Assembly (NCBI GenBank): GCA_003931895.1
Contig: RRZV01000091.1
Coordinates: 1-49,440, forward strand
Length of the DNA stretch: 49,440 nucleotides
Direction: 5' to 3'
Source of the DNA: Mesohalobacter salilacus
Lineage (GTDB): Bacteria > Bacteroidota > Bacteroidia > Flavobacteriales > Flavobacteriaceae
The position numbers and the translations under genes are program-made. The notes beneath the pieces are model-generated. The model was not told the origin of the DNA. It ran no database searches and saw nothing but the letters and a program-made list of their open reading frames with translations. Of the stretch, positions 35,324-44,325 are shown in pieces (the stretch's first letter is position 1; each line of letters begins with the position of its first letter).

Positions 35324-35355
35324 TTGACACTTAGCTTTATGTATTGTTATATTTC
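35324..35355 (+). promoter_or_regulatory. Candidate promoter of the DUF481 gene
   Basis: TTG at 35324-35326, 21 bases, then TATATTTC at 35348-35355, one base off TAnnTTTG. Start codon 34 bases downstream. Confidence 0.35.
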
Positions 35356-35388
35356 GATTTTTTAAAATCATAAGTTATATTCACATAC

Positions 35389-36153
35389 ATGAAAAAAGTT
35401 TTAATTTTTCTGTGGTTTATACCCATTGGGCTTTGGGCTCAAATTAATGAAAGTGACACCTTAAACTTTAAAGCCAATTTATCGCTTACGGGGTTTTACC
35501 AAGGTGGTAATGTGGAGACTTTTATTTTTAGGGCTAAGTCCGATTTGAGTTTTAAACCTTTTAAAAAGTGGGTTTATAAAACCACTAACTCTTATGTATT
35601 TCAAGAATTTGGCAAGGAAAAAGCCGACGAAGATATTTTGAGTCTTAATTTTTTGTATTTTAATCCTAAGCGTAAATTTTACCCTTTAATCTTAGGCTTT
35701 ATCAGCACAAATTTTAGACGGGAAATTGACTTGCGTTACCTTGTTGGTGGCGGAGTAACCTATAAAATTCTCGACAAAAAAGACGATTGGCTTAAAGTCG
35801 CTTTATCTACTGAATACGAAAAAACCCAATTTGGAAAGTCAGACTTTATTTTGTCAGAATACGATGGTAAGGATGTGATTGAAACCCAGCGTGCAACAAT
35901 TTGGTTAAGTGGCAAGTATAAGTTGCTTAAAGATAAACTTATTCTCTCTCACGAGTCTTATTATCAACCCTCGCTTGAAGATAGTGATAACTACCGTTGG
36001 CAAGCTGATTTGGGAGTTGAGTTTCCGTTGTGGAAATATTTGAATTTTAAAATTAATTATATGCACACTTTTGAAAGCATTGTCATTGCTGACCAAAAAC
36101 GTAGAGACAACATTTTAACCTTTGGATTTAAAATCAAGAGTTACCAAGAATGA
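35389..36153 (+). CDS. DUF481 (YdiY-like) outer-membrane protein
   Basis: A 254-residue outer-membrane barrel with a signal peptide ending GLWAQ. The barrel begins KANLSLTGFYQGGNVETF, the typical DUF481 opening, and strands continue to a C-terminus at YQE. Homologues are described as salt-induced outer-membrane proteins; its location beside the betaine-type operon is in keeping with that, but it lies beyond that operon's terminator and has its own promoter. Confidence 0.8.
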   Translation: MKKVLIFLWFIPIGLWAQINESDTLNFKANLSLTGFYQGGNVETFIFRAKSDLSFKPFKKWVYKTTNSYVFQEFGKEKADEDILSLNFLYFNPKRKFYPLILGFISTNFRREIDLRYLVGGGVTYKILDKKDDWLKVALSTEYEKTQFGKSDFILSEYDGKDVIETQRATIWLSGKYKLLKDKLILSHESYYQPSLEDSDNYRWQADLGVEFPLWKYLNFKINYMHTFESIVIADQKRRDNILTFGFKIKSYQE

Positions 36154-36186
36154 TACTTGATTTTTGAACAAGTTTTGCCAATCGTA

Positions 36187-36393
36187 TCACTTAGATTTAA
36201 TCCAATAAATTACAAAAGGTGAAATTAGTATAACACCAATAATTACAGGAATTATATAGTTATAAATATCGGTTTGACTAAAAAATCGATAACGACTCAT
36301 TTGAGCAGACATGATAATAACAATACCGCCAACTATAGCCAAGACAATCTTTGTGTTTAAGTTTAGTTTTGATGGAGTGTTTTTGTTTGGCAT
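36187..36393 (-). CDS. Small membrane protein, two helices
   Basis: A 68-residue protein with two hydrophobic helices (about 16-32 and 41-64), a basic N-terminus and a Lys-rich end. No recognised family. It is convergent with the DUF481 gene (33 bases apart). The reading frame has an ATG start and plausible codon use, but it could be spurious. Confidence 0.55.
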   Translation of the reverse strand: MPNKNTPSKLNLNTKIVLAIVGGIVIIMSAQMSRYRFFSQTDIYNYIIPVIIGVILISPFVIYWIKSK

Positions 36394-36484
36394 GTCTTAA
36401 ATTTAAGATTGCATAAAACAGAATTATTGAATTTATATAAGATGGATAATTTTGAAAAAATCATGTTTTGCTTATGGCTTTTTT

Positions 36485-37915
36485 TTAAAGGCAACTGCAT
36501 CCAAACAAATCAAGCTCTTCATACCAAAGATAAATAATTTCATTGTCTTGGTTAACAAAAATCAAAGCTCTTAACGGGGTGTCTAATTGGTTATTGATAG
36601 GAAAAGTATCTGCGTAAACAAAATACAAGTTGTCAGTGCCTTGAATTTTTGCAAATGTCTTTTGATATGCTTTGCTATGCGGACAATCATGACACTCATT
36701 TAAAGGATTGTTTTTTAATATAGCGTCTATTTTCTCATTATTTTCATAAACTAAATCAATTTTATAAGGACTACTGAAAAGCACTTTATCATTATTTGAA
36801 ATTTGTGTGGTATCAAATGCGTATTCATAGTACTCTAAACATTCACCAAGATACGCTCCTAAATCTTCAATTTTGGTAGAGCCATGCCTCTTGGTGGTGT
36901 AATAATTTATTTGTGGTTTAGGTTTATTTCTAAATATGGAATCCAAAATTTCAGGGTAAAACTCAAGCTTAGGATTAAAATTAACAGACATATTATCAAT
37001 AGAATCAACTTTATTAATCAACTTAAATTCCTTAGAATCCCTAACAAATGCATTATCAACCATCTTGTATTTTGGAAAAGCAAATACGCCGATTTCTGTA
37101 TTTGAACGTCTAAAAACTGGTGAAAGCGCGTTATTAAAAGCGAGTTCATGTGCCTTTTTATTTTTTAAAGCATTCAAGAATTTTAAATTGTTATGACTGA
37201 GTTGGTTTTTAGACATTACATCAACAATATAACTGACTTTGAGGGAATCTTTTGGAAATGATGATTGCCATATTTTACTACATTCATCTTTTTTTTGTGA
37301 GGGTTTGGTTTCTTTTGACTTTTTTTCGGTTACTATTTTTTCTTTTATTCCATCTTCAGTATCTTTTTCTGCTTTAATATTTTCTACTTTAATATTTTTA
37401 AGAGTTCCTACAAAGCAATCACCATTACTAAAATTACAGCTTGTTATGACATAATCTTTTTTTGGAAAATCTGTATTAAGTTTTAATTCATCTTTAAATA
37501 GCAGTTTGTCATCAACTCTCACGCTTACTTTTCCTTCAAGATGAGTTATCATGACTTTATACCACTGATTTAATTGGTATTCAAAATCAAGGTTAAAAGA
37601 TTCCCTTTGATTATTAATAGTTAGGTAGGAGTTTCCGTTTCGGGCAAGCTTAACTCCAATAACCCTATTTAATTTACTTAATATAATTGGCCATTGGTCT
37701 CTATACTCTGTGGTTTTAAATTCATATTCAATCCTAAAGGCATTGACGTCGAGTGGTAGAGTTCCACTCATATAAAAATGTGCTGGTTTTTGTTTATCCT
37801 TTGAATAATAAACACCGTCACATTCATATTCAGAACTGTAATCTAATATGAGAGTTGATGATTTGCAGGATATTAAAACAATTAAAACAACTAAATAACG
37901 GTAAACACTTTTCAT
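36485..37915 (-). CDS. Lipoprotein with LamG-like N-terminal domain, unknown C-terminal domain
   Basis: A 476-residue lipoprotein: lipobox LISC (Cys about 17). Residues about 40-175 look like a concanavalin/LamG-type sandwich (FRIEYEFKTTEYRDQWPI, then YQLNQWYKVMITHLEGKVSVRVD). A Lys/Glu-rich linker follows (about 180-210). The rest, about 250 residues, matches nothing I know; it holds a Cys-His cluster ECHDCPH (about 415) and ends with Gly-Cys-Ser-Cys-Leu. Single-gene unit between the small membrane protein and rocD. Could bind a sugar or peptide at the cell surface. Confidence 0.7.
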   Translation of the reverse strand: MKSVYRYLVVLIVLISCKSSTLILDYSSEYECDGVYYSKDKQKPAHFYMSGTLPLDVNAFRIEYEFKTTEYRDQWPIILSKLNRVIGVKLARNGNSYLTINNQRESFNLDFEYQLNQWYKVMITHLEGKVSVRVDDKLLFKDELKLNTDFPKKDYVITSCNFSNGDCFVGTLKNIKVENIKAEKDTEDGIKEKIVTEKKSKETKPSQKKDECSKIWQSSFPKDSLKVSYIVDVMSKNQLSHNNLKFLNALKNKKAHELAFNNALSPVFRRSNTEIGVFAFPKYKMVDNAFVRDSKEFKLINKVDSIDNMSVNFNPKLEFYPEILDSIFRNKPKPQINYYTTKRHGSTKIEDLGAYLGECLEYYEYAFDTTQISNNDKVLFSSPYKIDLVYENNEKIDAILKNNPLNECHDCPHSKAYQKTFAKIQGTDNLYFVYADTFPINNQLDTPLRALIFVNQDNEIIYLWYEELDLFGCSCL

Positions 37916-37971
37916 CTCAAAATTTCACTAATTACGTAACTAATTTAATGAAAATAAAGGAGAACAAGTAT

Positions 37972-39252
37972 TTATTTCTCAAAACCCTTTAAAGTCTCAG
38001 TAATAATACTAACACAATCCAACAATTGTTCCTCGTTAATCACCAAAGGTGGTGCAAAACGAATAATGTTACCGTGTGTCGGTTTCGCCAGGAGTCCATT
38101 TTCTTTTAAAGCTACACAAATATCCCATGCTGTGGAAGAGTCTTCACTGTCGTTAATGACAATAGCATTGAGCAAACCCCGACCTCTAACTAAATTAACA
38201 ATTTTAGAATTTTGAATATACTCGTTCAACTTATCTCTAAACAATTGGCCAAGATGTCTTGCATTTTGAGCAAGATGCTCGTCTTTTACCACTTCGAGTG
38301 CGGCCATACCAACCGCAGCGGCCACAGGATTACCACCAAAGGTAGAACCGTGTTGACCAGGTTGAATGACATTCATTACCTCGTTGTCTGCTAAAACGGC
38401 GGAAACGGGATAAGCACCGCCAGAAAGGGCTTTGCCGAGAATTAAAATATCTGGTCGGGAATATGTCGCTTGGCGTTCGCAGTGGCCTTGACAGTTACAT
38501 TTACCACAAACGGCGAGAAGTGCACCTGTTCGCGCAATACCCGTTTGAATTTCATCAGCCATAAATAACACTTCGTGTTTGTTACAAAGGGCTTTGACTT
38601 CGGGTATAAATTCATCGCTTGGCGTAAAAACACCAGCTTCACCTTGAATAGGTTCTATGAGTACACCAGCAACATTTTTCTCAGATTTTAAAACCTCTTC
38701 TAAAGCTCTTGTATCGTTATAATTAACTTTGATAAATCCTGGCGTGTAAGGGCCAAAGTTTTTTCGGGCGCCTTCATCGTTACTAAACGAAATAATGGTT
38801 GTGGTTCTGCCGTGAAAATTGTTTTCAAACACCACGATTTTAGCTTCTTGTTCGGCTATACCTTTCTTTTCGTATGCCCATTTACGACAAATTTTAATGG
38901 CCGTTTCTACAGCTTCAGCGCCGGTATTCATCGGTAAGAGTTTGTCAAAATTGAAATATTCAGTGGCGTATTGTTCAAAAACACCCAAGACATTATTATG
39001 AAAAGCCCTTGACGTCAAGGTAATGCGATTGGCTTGATTGGTCATGGCGTTGACAATCTTCGGGTGACAATGCCCTTGATTAACCGCAGAATATGCCGAT
39101 AAAAAATCGTAATATTTTTTGCCTTCTACATCCCAAACAAAAACACCTTTGCCTTCTTTTAAAACAGCTGGCAAAGGATGATAATTATGTGCACCGTGCT
39201 GGTCTTCTAAATCGATGGCTTGTTGTGATGATTGGATATCTTGAACTGTCAT
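37972..39252 (-). CDS. rocD: Ornithine--oxo-acid aminotransferase
   Basis: A class III PLP aminotransferase, 426 residues, converting ornithine and 2-oxoglutarate to glutamate semialdehyde and glutamate (arginine breakdown, proline supply). Motifs: MNTGAEAVETAIKICRKW (about 108-125), the PLP-binding FMADEIQTGIARTG (about 230-243) and the Schiff-base lysine at about 274 in ILGKALSGG. Between them is an extra Cys-rich segment, Cys 249, 252, 254 and 258, that most ornithine aminotransferases lack. Monocistronic by position. Confidence 0.93.
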   Translation of the reverse strand: MTVQDIQSSQQAIDLEDQHGAHNYHPLPAVLKEGKGVFVWDVEGKKYYDFLSAYSAVNQGHCHPKIVNAMTNQANRITLTSRAFHNNVLGVFEQYATEYFNFDKLLPMNTGAEAVETAIKICRKWAYEKKGIAEQEAKIVVFENNFHGRTTTIISFSNDEGARKNFGPYTPGFIKVNYNDTRALEEVLKSEKNVAGVLIEPIQGEAGVFTPSDEFIPEVKALCNKHEVLFMADEIQTGIARTGALLAVCGKCNCQGHCERQATYSRPDILILGKALSGGAYPVSAVLADNEVMNVIQPGQHGSTFGGNPVAAAVGMAALEVVKDEHLAQNARHLGQLFRDKLNEYIQNSKIVNLVRGRGLLNAIVINDSEDSSTAWDICVALKENGLLAKPTHGNIIRFAPPLVINEEQLLDCVSIITETLKGFEK

Positions 39253-39534
39253 AAATGTAATATTTAAATTTTTACAAAAATATCAATATATCTTATCTTT
39301 ATTAAACCACCTAGAGTTTTAGTCTCTAATTTAATATGAGTTTAAACAAGTTGTTTAAGAAAGCCTTATCTGTTTCGCATAGATTATTGATTTATTGTGA
39401 GTTATGACTAAATTAGATTGTTTTTTTATGATTCTTACTCTTGAGGAAATCAAAAAAAAATCAAATTTAATTTTAAGACTGAGTTATATTCTTAAAGAAT
39501 TTAATTTACTTTTAAGCTTAATAAAAAGTCCTAA

Positions 39535-40866
39535 ATGAATAAAAAAATACTTGCCTGGTCTATCACAGCTGCTCTTGCCGGCTTCTTGTTTGGTTTTGAT
39601 ACAGTAGTTATTTCTGGTGCTGAAAAAAAATTACAGTTATTGTGGAGCACTTCAGACATGTTTCACGGTGTTGTCGTGATTGGTATGGCACTTTGGGGAA
39701 CAGTCATAGGTGCAATTTTTGGAAGTATACCAACCAATAAATTAGGAAGAAAGAAAACACTTGTTTTAATAGGTCTGCTTTATACAGTTTCTGCTATAGG
39801 CTCTGGGTTAGCCAATGACCCCATAACATTTGCCATTTTTAGATTTATTGGTGGTTTAGGCGTTGGTGCTTCTACAGTAGCTGCTCCAGCATATATTTCA
39901 GAAATTGCCCCGCCTAAAAACAGAGGGAAACTAGTAGGCTTGTATCAATTTAATATTGTTTTTGGAATTTTGATTGCATTTTTTTCAAACTATTTATTGA
40001 ATGATATTGGCGAAAATGCCTGGCGATGGATGGTTGGAGTTGAAGCCATTCCTGCAATTATATATACACTTTTTGCATTAAGAATTCCTATGAGCCCGAG
40101 ATGGTTACTCACTAAATTTCGAAATGTTGAAGCTAAAAGAATACTTCAAATTATAAGTCCAAATTCAGATCCAAAACAATTGATGGCGAAGATTAAATCT
40201 GAAATGGATAATACCATACCCAATGAAAACATATTCCTAAAAAAGTATAGATTTCCATTAATTCTGGCATTTTTAATTGCCTTTTTTAATCAATTATCTG
40301 GTATTAATGCATTTTTATATTACGCGCCAAGAATTTTAGAAGAAGCAGGATTGGCAGAAAGTTCTGCGCTATTGAGCAGTATTGGCGTTGGCGTAACGAA
40401 TATGCTTTTTACGCTTCTCGGAATATTTTTAATTGATAAATTAGGAAGAAAACAACTGATGTACATCTGTTCTGTAGGTTATATTATTTCTTTATCATTG
40501 GTTTCAGCTGCATTTTCGTTTAACTGGGAAGGCGATGTAATGCCTGTTTTCTTATTTATGTTTATTGCCGCGCACGCCATTGGTCAAGGCACAGTAATTT
40601 GGGTATTTATTTCAGAAATATTTCCTAACCACTTAAGAGGTTCAGGTCAATCATTTGGGAGTTCTATCCACTGGATTCTAGCTGCCATTGTACCATCTTT
40701 AGTCCCAGTATTATTTTCATCAATTGGCGCTGGTGTGGTGTTTTTGTTTTTTGCTATTATGATGGTATTCCAACTCCTTTTTGTTGCGTTTATGATGCCT
40801 GAAACTAAGGGTATTTCACTTGAAGATTTGAGTGAAAAACTAAATCTTAGAAAACATGAAAAATAA
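39535..40866 (+). CDS. Sugar porter (MFS) transporter
   Basis: A twelve-span major facilitator, 443 residues, of the sugar porter family: GFLFGFDTVVISGAE at the N-terminus, NKLGRKKTL after span 2, the PMSPRWLL variant of PESPRWL (about 181), QLSGINAFLYYAPRI (about 256) and the closing PETKGISLEDL (about 424). A symporter for a hexose or disaccharide. The fructokinase-type gene downstream on the same strand suggests fructose or sucrose as substrate. The 282-base gap before it contains only AT-rich sequence. Confidence 0.9.
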   Translation: MNKKILAWSITAALAGFLFGFDTVVISGAEKKLQLLWSTSDMFHGVVVIGMALWGTVIGAIFGSIPTNKLGRKKTLVLIGLLYTVSAIGSGLANDPITFAIFRFIGGLGVGASTVAAPAYISEIAPPKNRGKLVGLYQFNIVFGILIAFFSNYLLNDIGENAWRWMVGVEAIPAIIYTLFALRIPMSPRWLLTKFRNVEAKRILQIISPNSDPKQLMAKIKSEMDNTIPNENIFLKKYRFPLILAFLIAFFNQLSGINAFLYYAPRILEEAGLAESSALLSSIGVGVTNMLFTLLGIFLIDKLGRKQLMYICSVGYIISLSLVSAAFSFNWEGDVMPVFLFMFIAAHAIGQGTVIWVFISEIFPNHLRGSGQSFGSSIHWILAAIVPSLVPVLFSSIGAGVVFLFFAIMMVFQLLFVAFMMPETKGISLEDLSEKLNLRKHEK

Positions 40867-40990
40867 GTTATGAACCTGATCGATTTTTAAAATACCTTTC
40901 AAAATAGGTCTCGACTTTGCTCAACCTGACTATAAAACTATATATAAATCAAAATTATCAAACTGAAAAATAATAAATCGAACTTAGATT

Positions 40991-41875
40991 ATGAATAACA
41001 TTGTTTGCTATGGAGAAGTTTTATGGGATGTTTTCCCTACTCATAAAAAAATTGGTGGCGCTCCACTTAATGTGGCCTATCGATTAAGGTCATTTGATAA
41101 TCAAGTCAGTATGATTAGCGCCGTTGGAAATGATGATTATGGTAAAACATTGATTTCCTACTTAGAAGATAATAACATAAATACAGACTGTATCCAAGTA
41201 TTAGAGGACTACAGTACGGGGAAAGTAAAAGTTAAATTAGATCAAAAAGGTTCTGCTACATATACTATTGAACACCCAAGTGCTTGGGATAAAATAAGCC
41301 TTGAAGAAACAGCCATATCCGTTGTAAAAAATGCGAATGCTTTTATTTTCGGGAGTTTAGTAGCTAGAGATAATGTCTCTAGGGAAACTCTTTTTGAACT
41401 GATTGATTTTGCAAAATACAGAGTTTTTGATGTGAATTTAAGACCGCCACATTACGATTTGAAAGTATTAGAAAAATTAATGAACAATGCAGATTTTATT
41501 AAATTTAATGACGATGAATTATATGAAATTTGTCAATCTTTAGGTTCAAGATTCAATGGTTTAGAGCAAAACTTAAAATTTATAGCAGAAAAGACAAATA
41601 CAAAACACATTTGTGTGACTAAAGGTCAGCACGGCGCAGTTTTACTATATAATAAAAACTTATATTACAATAGTGGCTACATAATTAAGGTAGTTGATAC
41701 CGTTGGTGCCGGCGATTCGTTTTTAGGTTCGCTAATTAGTCAATTATTATCTCAAGTAGAACCCCAAAAAGCCATTGATTTTGCCTGTGCTGTTGGTGCT
41801 CTTGTGGCTCAAAATGAAGGAGCAAATCCTAATATCTCAGATGCTGAAATTAAATCGTTTATGAATTTGGATTAA
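40991..41875 (+). CDS. PfkB family carbohydrate kinase, probably fructokinase
   Basis: A ribokinase-fold sugar kinase of 294 residues. The substrate-side motif GGAPLNVAYRL (about 22-33) and the catalytic DTVGAGDSFLGSL (about 238-250) are intact, and the N-terminal YGEVLWDVFP is typical of bacterial fructokinases. It would phosphorylate fructose imported by the sugar porter 124 bases upstream. No glycosidase is adjacent. Confidence 0.85.
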   Translation: MNNIVCYGEVLWDVFPTHKKIGGAPLNVAYRLRSFDNQVSMISAVGNDDYGKTLISYLEDNNINTDCIQVLEDYSTGKVKVKLDQKGSATYTIEHPSAWDKISLEETAISVVKNANAFIFGSLVARDNVSRETLFELIDFAKYRVFDVNLRPPHYDLKVLEKLMNNADFIKFNDDELYEICQSLGSRFNGLEQNLKFIAEKTNTKHICVTKGQHGAVLLYNKNLYYNSGYIIKVVDTVGAGDSFLGSLISQLLSQVEPQKAIDFACAVGALVAQNEGANPNISDAEIKSFMNLD

Positions 41876-41971
41876 CATCACTTAAATAATTGCGTAGAAA
41901 AAGGATTGTATCAAAAACGGTTTGGGTGGTCATCTCGATACAAATTTTCCTCATTGCATTCGACAAATCCA

Positions 41972-42084
41972 CCTGCCTAGCCGGCAAGGCAGGCTCGATG
42001 TGACGTTGATTTGATGACAACAATGACCGTCAGTTCGAGTGATTTTTATGGGCTGACAAGACCATAAAAATTGTATCGAGAACA
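41972..42084. repeat. Dispersed palindromic element, copy 3
   Basis: CCTGCCT/AGGCAGG hairpin (41972-41993), CTCGATGTGACGTT, spacer, CCGTCAGTTCGAG, then a perfect TTTTTATGG/CCATAAAAA hairpin and CGAGAACAG. Same orientation and 113-base length as copy 2. It lies in the 441-base gap between the kinase gene and dnaK; the remaining part of that gap has an inverted CTCGATACAA fragment (about 41936) and the dnaK promoter. Confidence 0.85.
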
Positions 42085-42221
42085 GCTTGGAAACCTAAAT
42101 GGTATCTCATTAAATCTCAATATTTTTTTTTATCGTAAAAAATCATAAAAATTCTCGATGTAACGACTCATTACAAATACTTCTTAATGCATTCAAAGAG
42201 AATAGCCTGCCTGCCGCCCAA

Positions 42222-42275
42222 ATGACAAAGAATGTGACATCCTGTCATAACTCTTGTGATGGCACAATGATTGAA
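42222..42275 (+). promoter_or_regulatory. Sigma-54-like dnaK promoter with upstream TGACA/TGTCA dyads
   Basis: TGGCAC (42260-42265) and TTGAA (42271-42275) sit at the exact -24/-12 spacing of sigma-54 promoters (GG, 10 bases, then GA in place of GC). Upstream, ATGACA (42222-42227) and TGTCAT (42243-42248) flank a tighter dyad TGACA-TCC-TGTCA (42235-42247), a possible activator site. The start point would be about 42285, giving a leader near 30 bases. I see no CIRCE element. Confidence 0.5.
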
Positions 42276-42316
42276 AACTAATAAGTGAATTAAAAGTAGA
42301 ATTTAAAATAAATATT

Positions 42317-44239
42317 ATGAGTAAAATAATTGGAATAGATTTGGGAACAACCAACTCTTGCGTTTCTGTGATGGAAGGTAACGAGCCAACGGTAATACCT
42401 AATTCTGAAGGAAAACGCACAACACCATCGGTTATTGCTTTTGTAGAAGGTGGTGAAATTAAAGTTGGTGACCCTGCTAAACGACAAGCTGTAACCAATC
42501 CAGAAAAAACAATCGCTTCGATTAAACGATTTATGGGAAATAAATTCTCTGAATCTTCTAGAGAAATCAAGCGTGTTGCCTATAAAGTTACAAAAGGTGA
42601 AAATGATACCGCTCGTGTCGATATCGACGGGAGACTGTATTCGCCACAAGAATTATCGGCTATGATTCTTCAAAAAATGAAGAAAACAGCTGAAGAATAC
42701 CTCGGACAGGATGTTACAGAAGCCGTCATTACTGTTCCTGCTTACTTTAACGACTCTCAACGTCAAGCCACAAAAGAAGCTGGCGAAATTGCAGGTCTTA
42801 AAGTGAGACGTATCATTAACGAACCTACTGCGGCGTCTTTGGCATACGGACTTGATAAGAAAAGTACTGACCAAAAAATTGTCGTTTTTGACTTTGGTGG
42901 TGGAACACATGATGTGTCTATCCTTGAATTAGGTGACGGCGTATTTGAAGTTTTATCAACCGACGGTGATACACACCTCGGAGGTGACGATGTTGATGAA
43001 ACCATCATAGATTGGTTAGCAGATGAATTTAAAAAAGACGAAGACATCGATTTAAGAGATGACGCTATGGCGCTTCAACGTTTAAAAGAAGCTGCTGAAA
43101 AAGCAAAAATTGAGTTGTCATCTTCTACGTCAACTGAAATCAACTTGCCTTATGTTACCGCAACGCAAAGTGGTCCAAAACACTTGGTAAGAACATTATC
43201 GCGTTCTAAATTTGAGCAATTGATAGGGGATTTAGTAAAACGCACTATTGCGCCTTGCGAAAAAGCCTTGAAATCTGCTGGATTAAGCAAAGGTGATATA
43301 GACGAAATTATTCTTGTAGGTGGTTCAACACGTATTCCTGCTGTGCAAGAAGCGGTTGAAAAATTCTTTGGTAAAAAACCAAGTAAAGGCGTAAATCCAG
43401 ATGAAGTTGTTGCTATTGGAGCAGGAATTCAAGGTGGTGTTTTAACGGGTGATGTAAAAGATGTATTGCTTCTTGATGTGACGCCATTGTCTCTCGGTAT
43501 TGAAACTATGGGCGGTGTCAACACAAAATTAATTGAAGCCAATACAACCATACCGACTAAAAAATCGCAAACATTCTCTACAGCACAAGACAATCAGCCT
43601 AGTGTAGAAATTCACGTTTTACAAGGTGAGCGTCCAATGGCGAAAGACAATAAAACAATTGGTCGTTTTCACTTAGATGGTATTCCGCCAGCTAAACGTG
43701 GCACACCGCAAATTGAAGTAACCTTTGATATTGATGCTAATGGAATTATTCAAGTTAGTGCTGAAGATAAGGCTACAGGTAAGAAACAGGATATCAGAAT
43801 TGAAGCCTCTTCTGGATTGACTGAAGAAGAAATCGAAAAAATGAAAAAAGAAGCTGAAGCTAACGCTGAAGCAGATAAACAAGCTAAAGAAAAAGTTGAT
43901 AAGCTCAACGAAGCTGACGCAATGATTTTCCAAACTGAAAGTCAGATGAAAGAGTTTGGCGATAAACTTCCTGATGATAAGAAAAAGCCTATTCAGGATG
44001 CGCTTGATGAATTAAAAGAAGCACACAAAACTGGTGATGTTGAAAAAATTACACCAGCGCTTGATAAGCTTAATGAAGAATGGAAAAAAGTCTCTGAAGA
44101 GATGTATAAAGCACAAGCCGAAGCTCAAGGTGGCGGTGCTGCTGGTGCTGACGCTGGCGCCCAACAAGACACAGATGGTTCTAGCGACTCAGACTCCAAA
44201 GATGATGTCGAAGACGTCGATTTCGAAGAAGTCAAGTAA
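42317..44239 (+). CDS. dnaK: Molecular chaperone DnaK (Hsp70)
   Basis: A full-length Hsp70 of 640 residues: ATP-binding [12 protein letters not shown] at the N-terminus, [14 protein letters not shown] (about 193, His in the place of the common Thr/Phe), [13 protein letters not shown] (about 334), the substrate-binding domain from about 390 with [17 protein letters not shown], and an acidic tail ending [11 protein letters not shown]. It refolds proteins in the cytosol with DnaJ and GrpE, neither of which is nearby. Monocistronic, with its own terminator and an apparently sigma-54-type promoter. Confidence 0.97.
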   Translation: MSKIIGIDLGTTNSCVSVMEGNEPTVIPNSEGKRTTPSVIAFVEGGEIKVGDPAKRQAVTNPEKTIASIKRFMGNKFSESSREIKRVAYKVTKGENDTARVDIDGRLYSPQELSAMILQKMKKTAEEYLGQDVTEAVITVPAYFNDSQRQATKEAGEIAGLKVRRIINEPTAASLAYGLDKKSTDQKIVVFDFGGGTHDVSILELGDGVFEVLSTDGDTHLGGDDVDETIIDWLADEFKKDEDIDLRDDAMALQRLKEAAEKAKIELSSSTSTEINLPYVTATQSGPKHLVRTLSRSKFEQLIGDLVKRTIAPCEKALKSAGLSKGDIDEIILVGGSTRIPAVQEAVEKFFGKKPSKGVNPDEVVAIGAGIQGGVLTGDVKDVLLLDVTPLSLGIETMGGVNTKLIEANTTIPTKKSQTFSTAQDNQPSVEIHVLQGERPMAKDNKTIGRFHLDGIPPAKRGTPQIEVTFDIDANGIIQVSAEDKATGKKQDIRIEASSGLTEEEIEKMKKEAEANAEADKQAKEKVDKLNEADAMIFQTESQMKEFGDKLPDDKKKPIQDALDELKEAHKTGDVEKITPALDKLNEEWKKVSEEMYKAQAEAQGGGAAGADAGAQQDTDGSSDSDSKDDVEDVDFEEVK

Positions 44240-44262
44240 TTTGAATTACTTTATATTAGTCA

Positions 44263-44290
44263 AAAATCCGCTGAGTGTTCAGCGGATTTT
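44263..44290. terminator. Bidirectional terminator between dnaK and the LysM gene
   Basis: AAAATCCGCTGA (44263-44274) and TCAGCGGATTTT (44279-44290) form a perfect 12-bp stem with a GTGT loop. A T-run follows on the plus strand (for dnaK) and five T follow on the minus strand (for the LysM gene). Confidence 0.9.
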
Positions 44291-44325
44291 TTTGTTTAAA
44301 AAACTTAAGATGAAATAGAATAACA

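Noticed and set aside
36151-36189. Terminator between the DUF481 gene and the small membrane protein gene
   Set aside because: TGATAC/GTATCA and ACTTG/CAAGT pairings are short and widely spaced with no proper T-run.
41880-42316. CIRCE or sigma-32 type heat-shock control of dnaK
   Set aside because: No inverted repeat of the TTAGCACTC-N9-GAGTGCTAA kind and no matching -35/-10 pair; the TGACA dyads and TGGCAC-TTGAA spacing fit sigma-54 better.
42193-43047. Several reading frames antisense to dnaK
   Set aside because: Codon-bias shadows of a highly expressed gene; products are Ser/Phe-rich without motifs.
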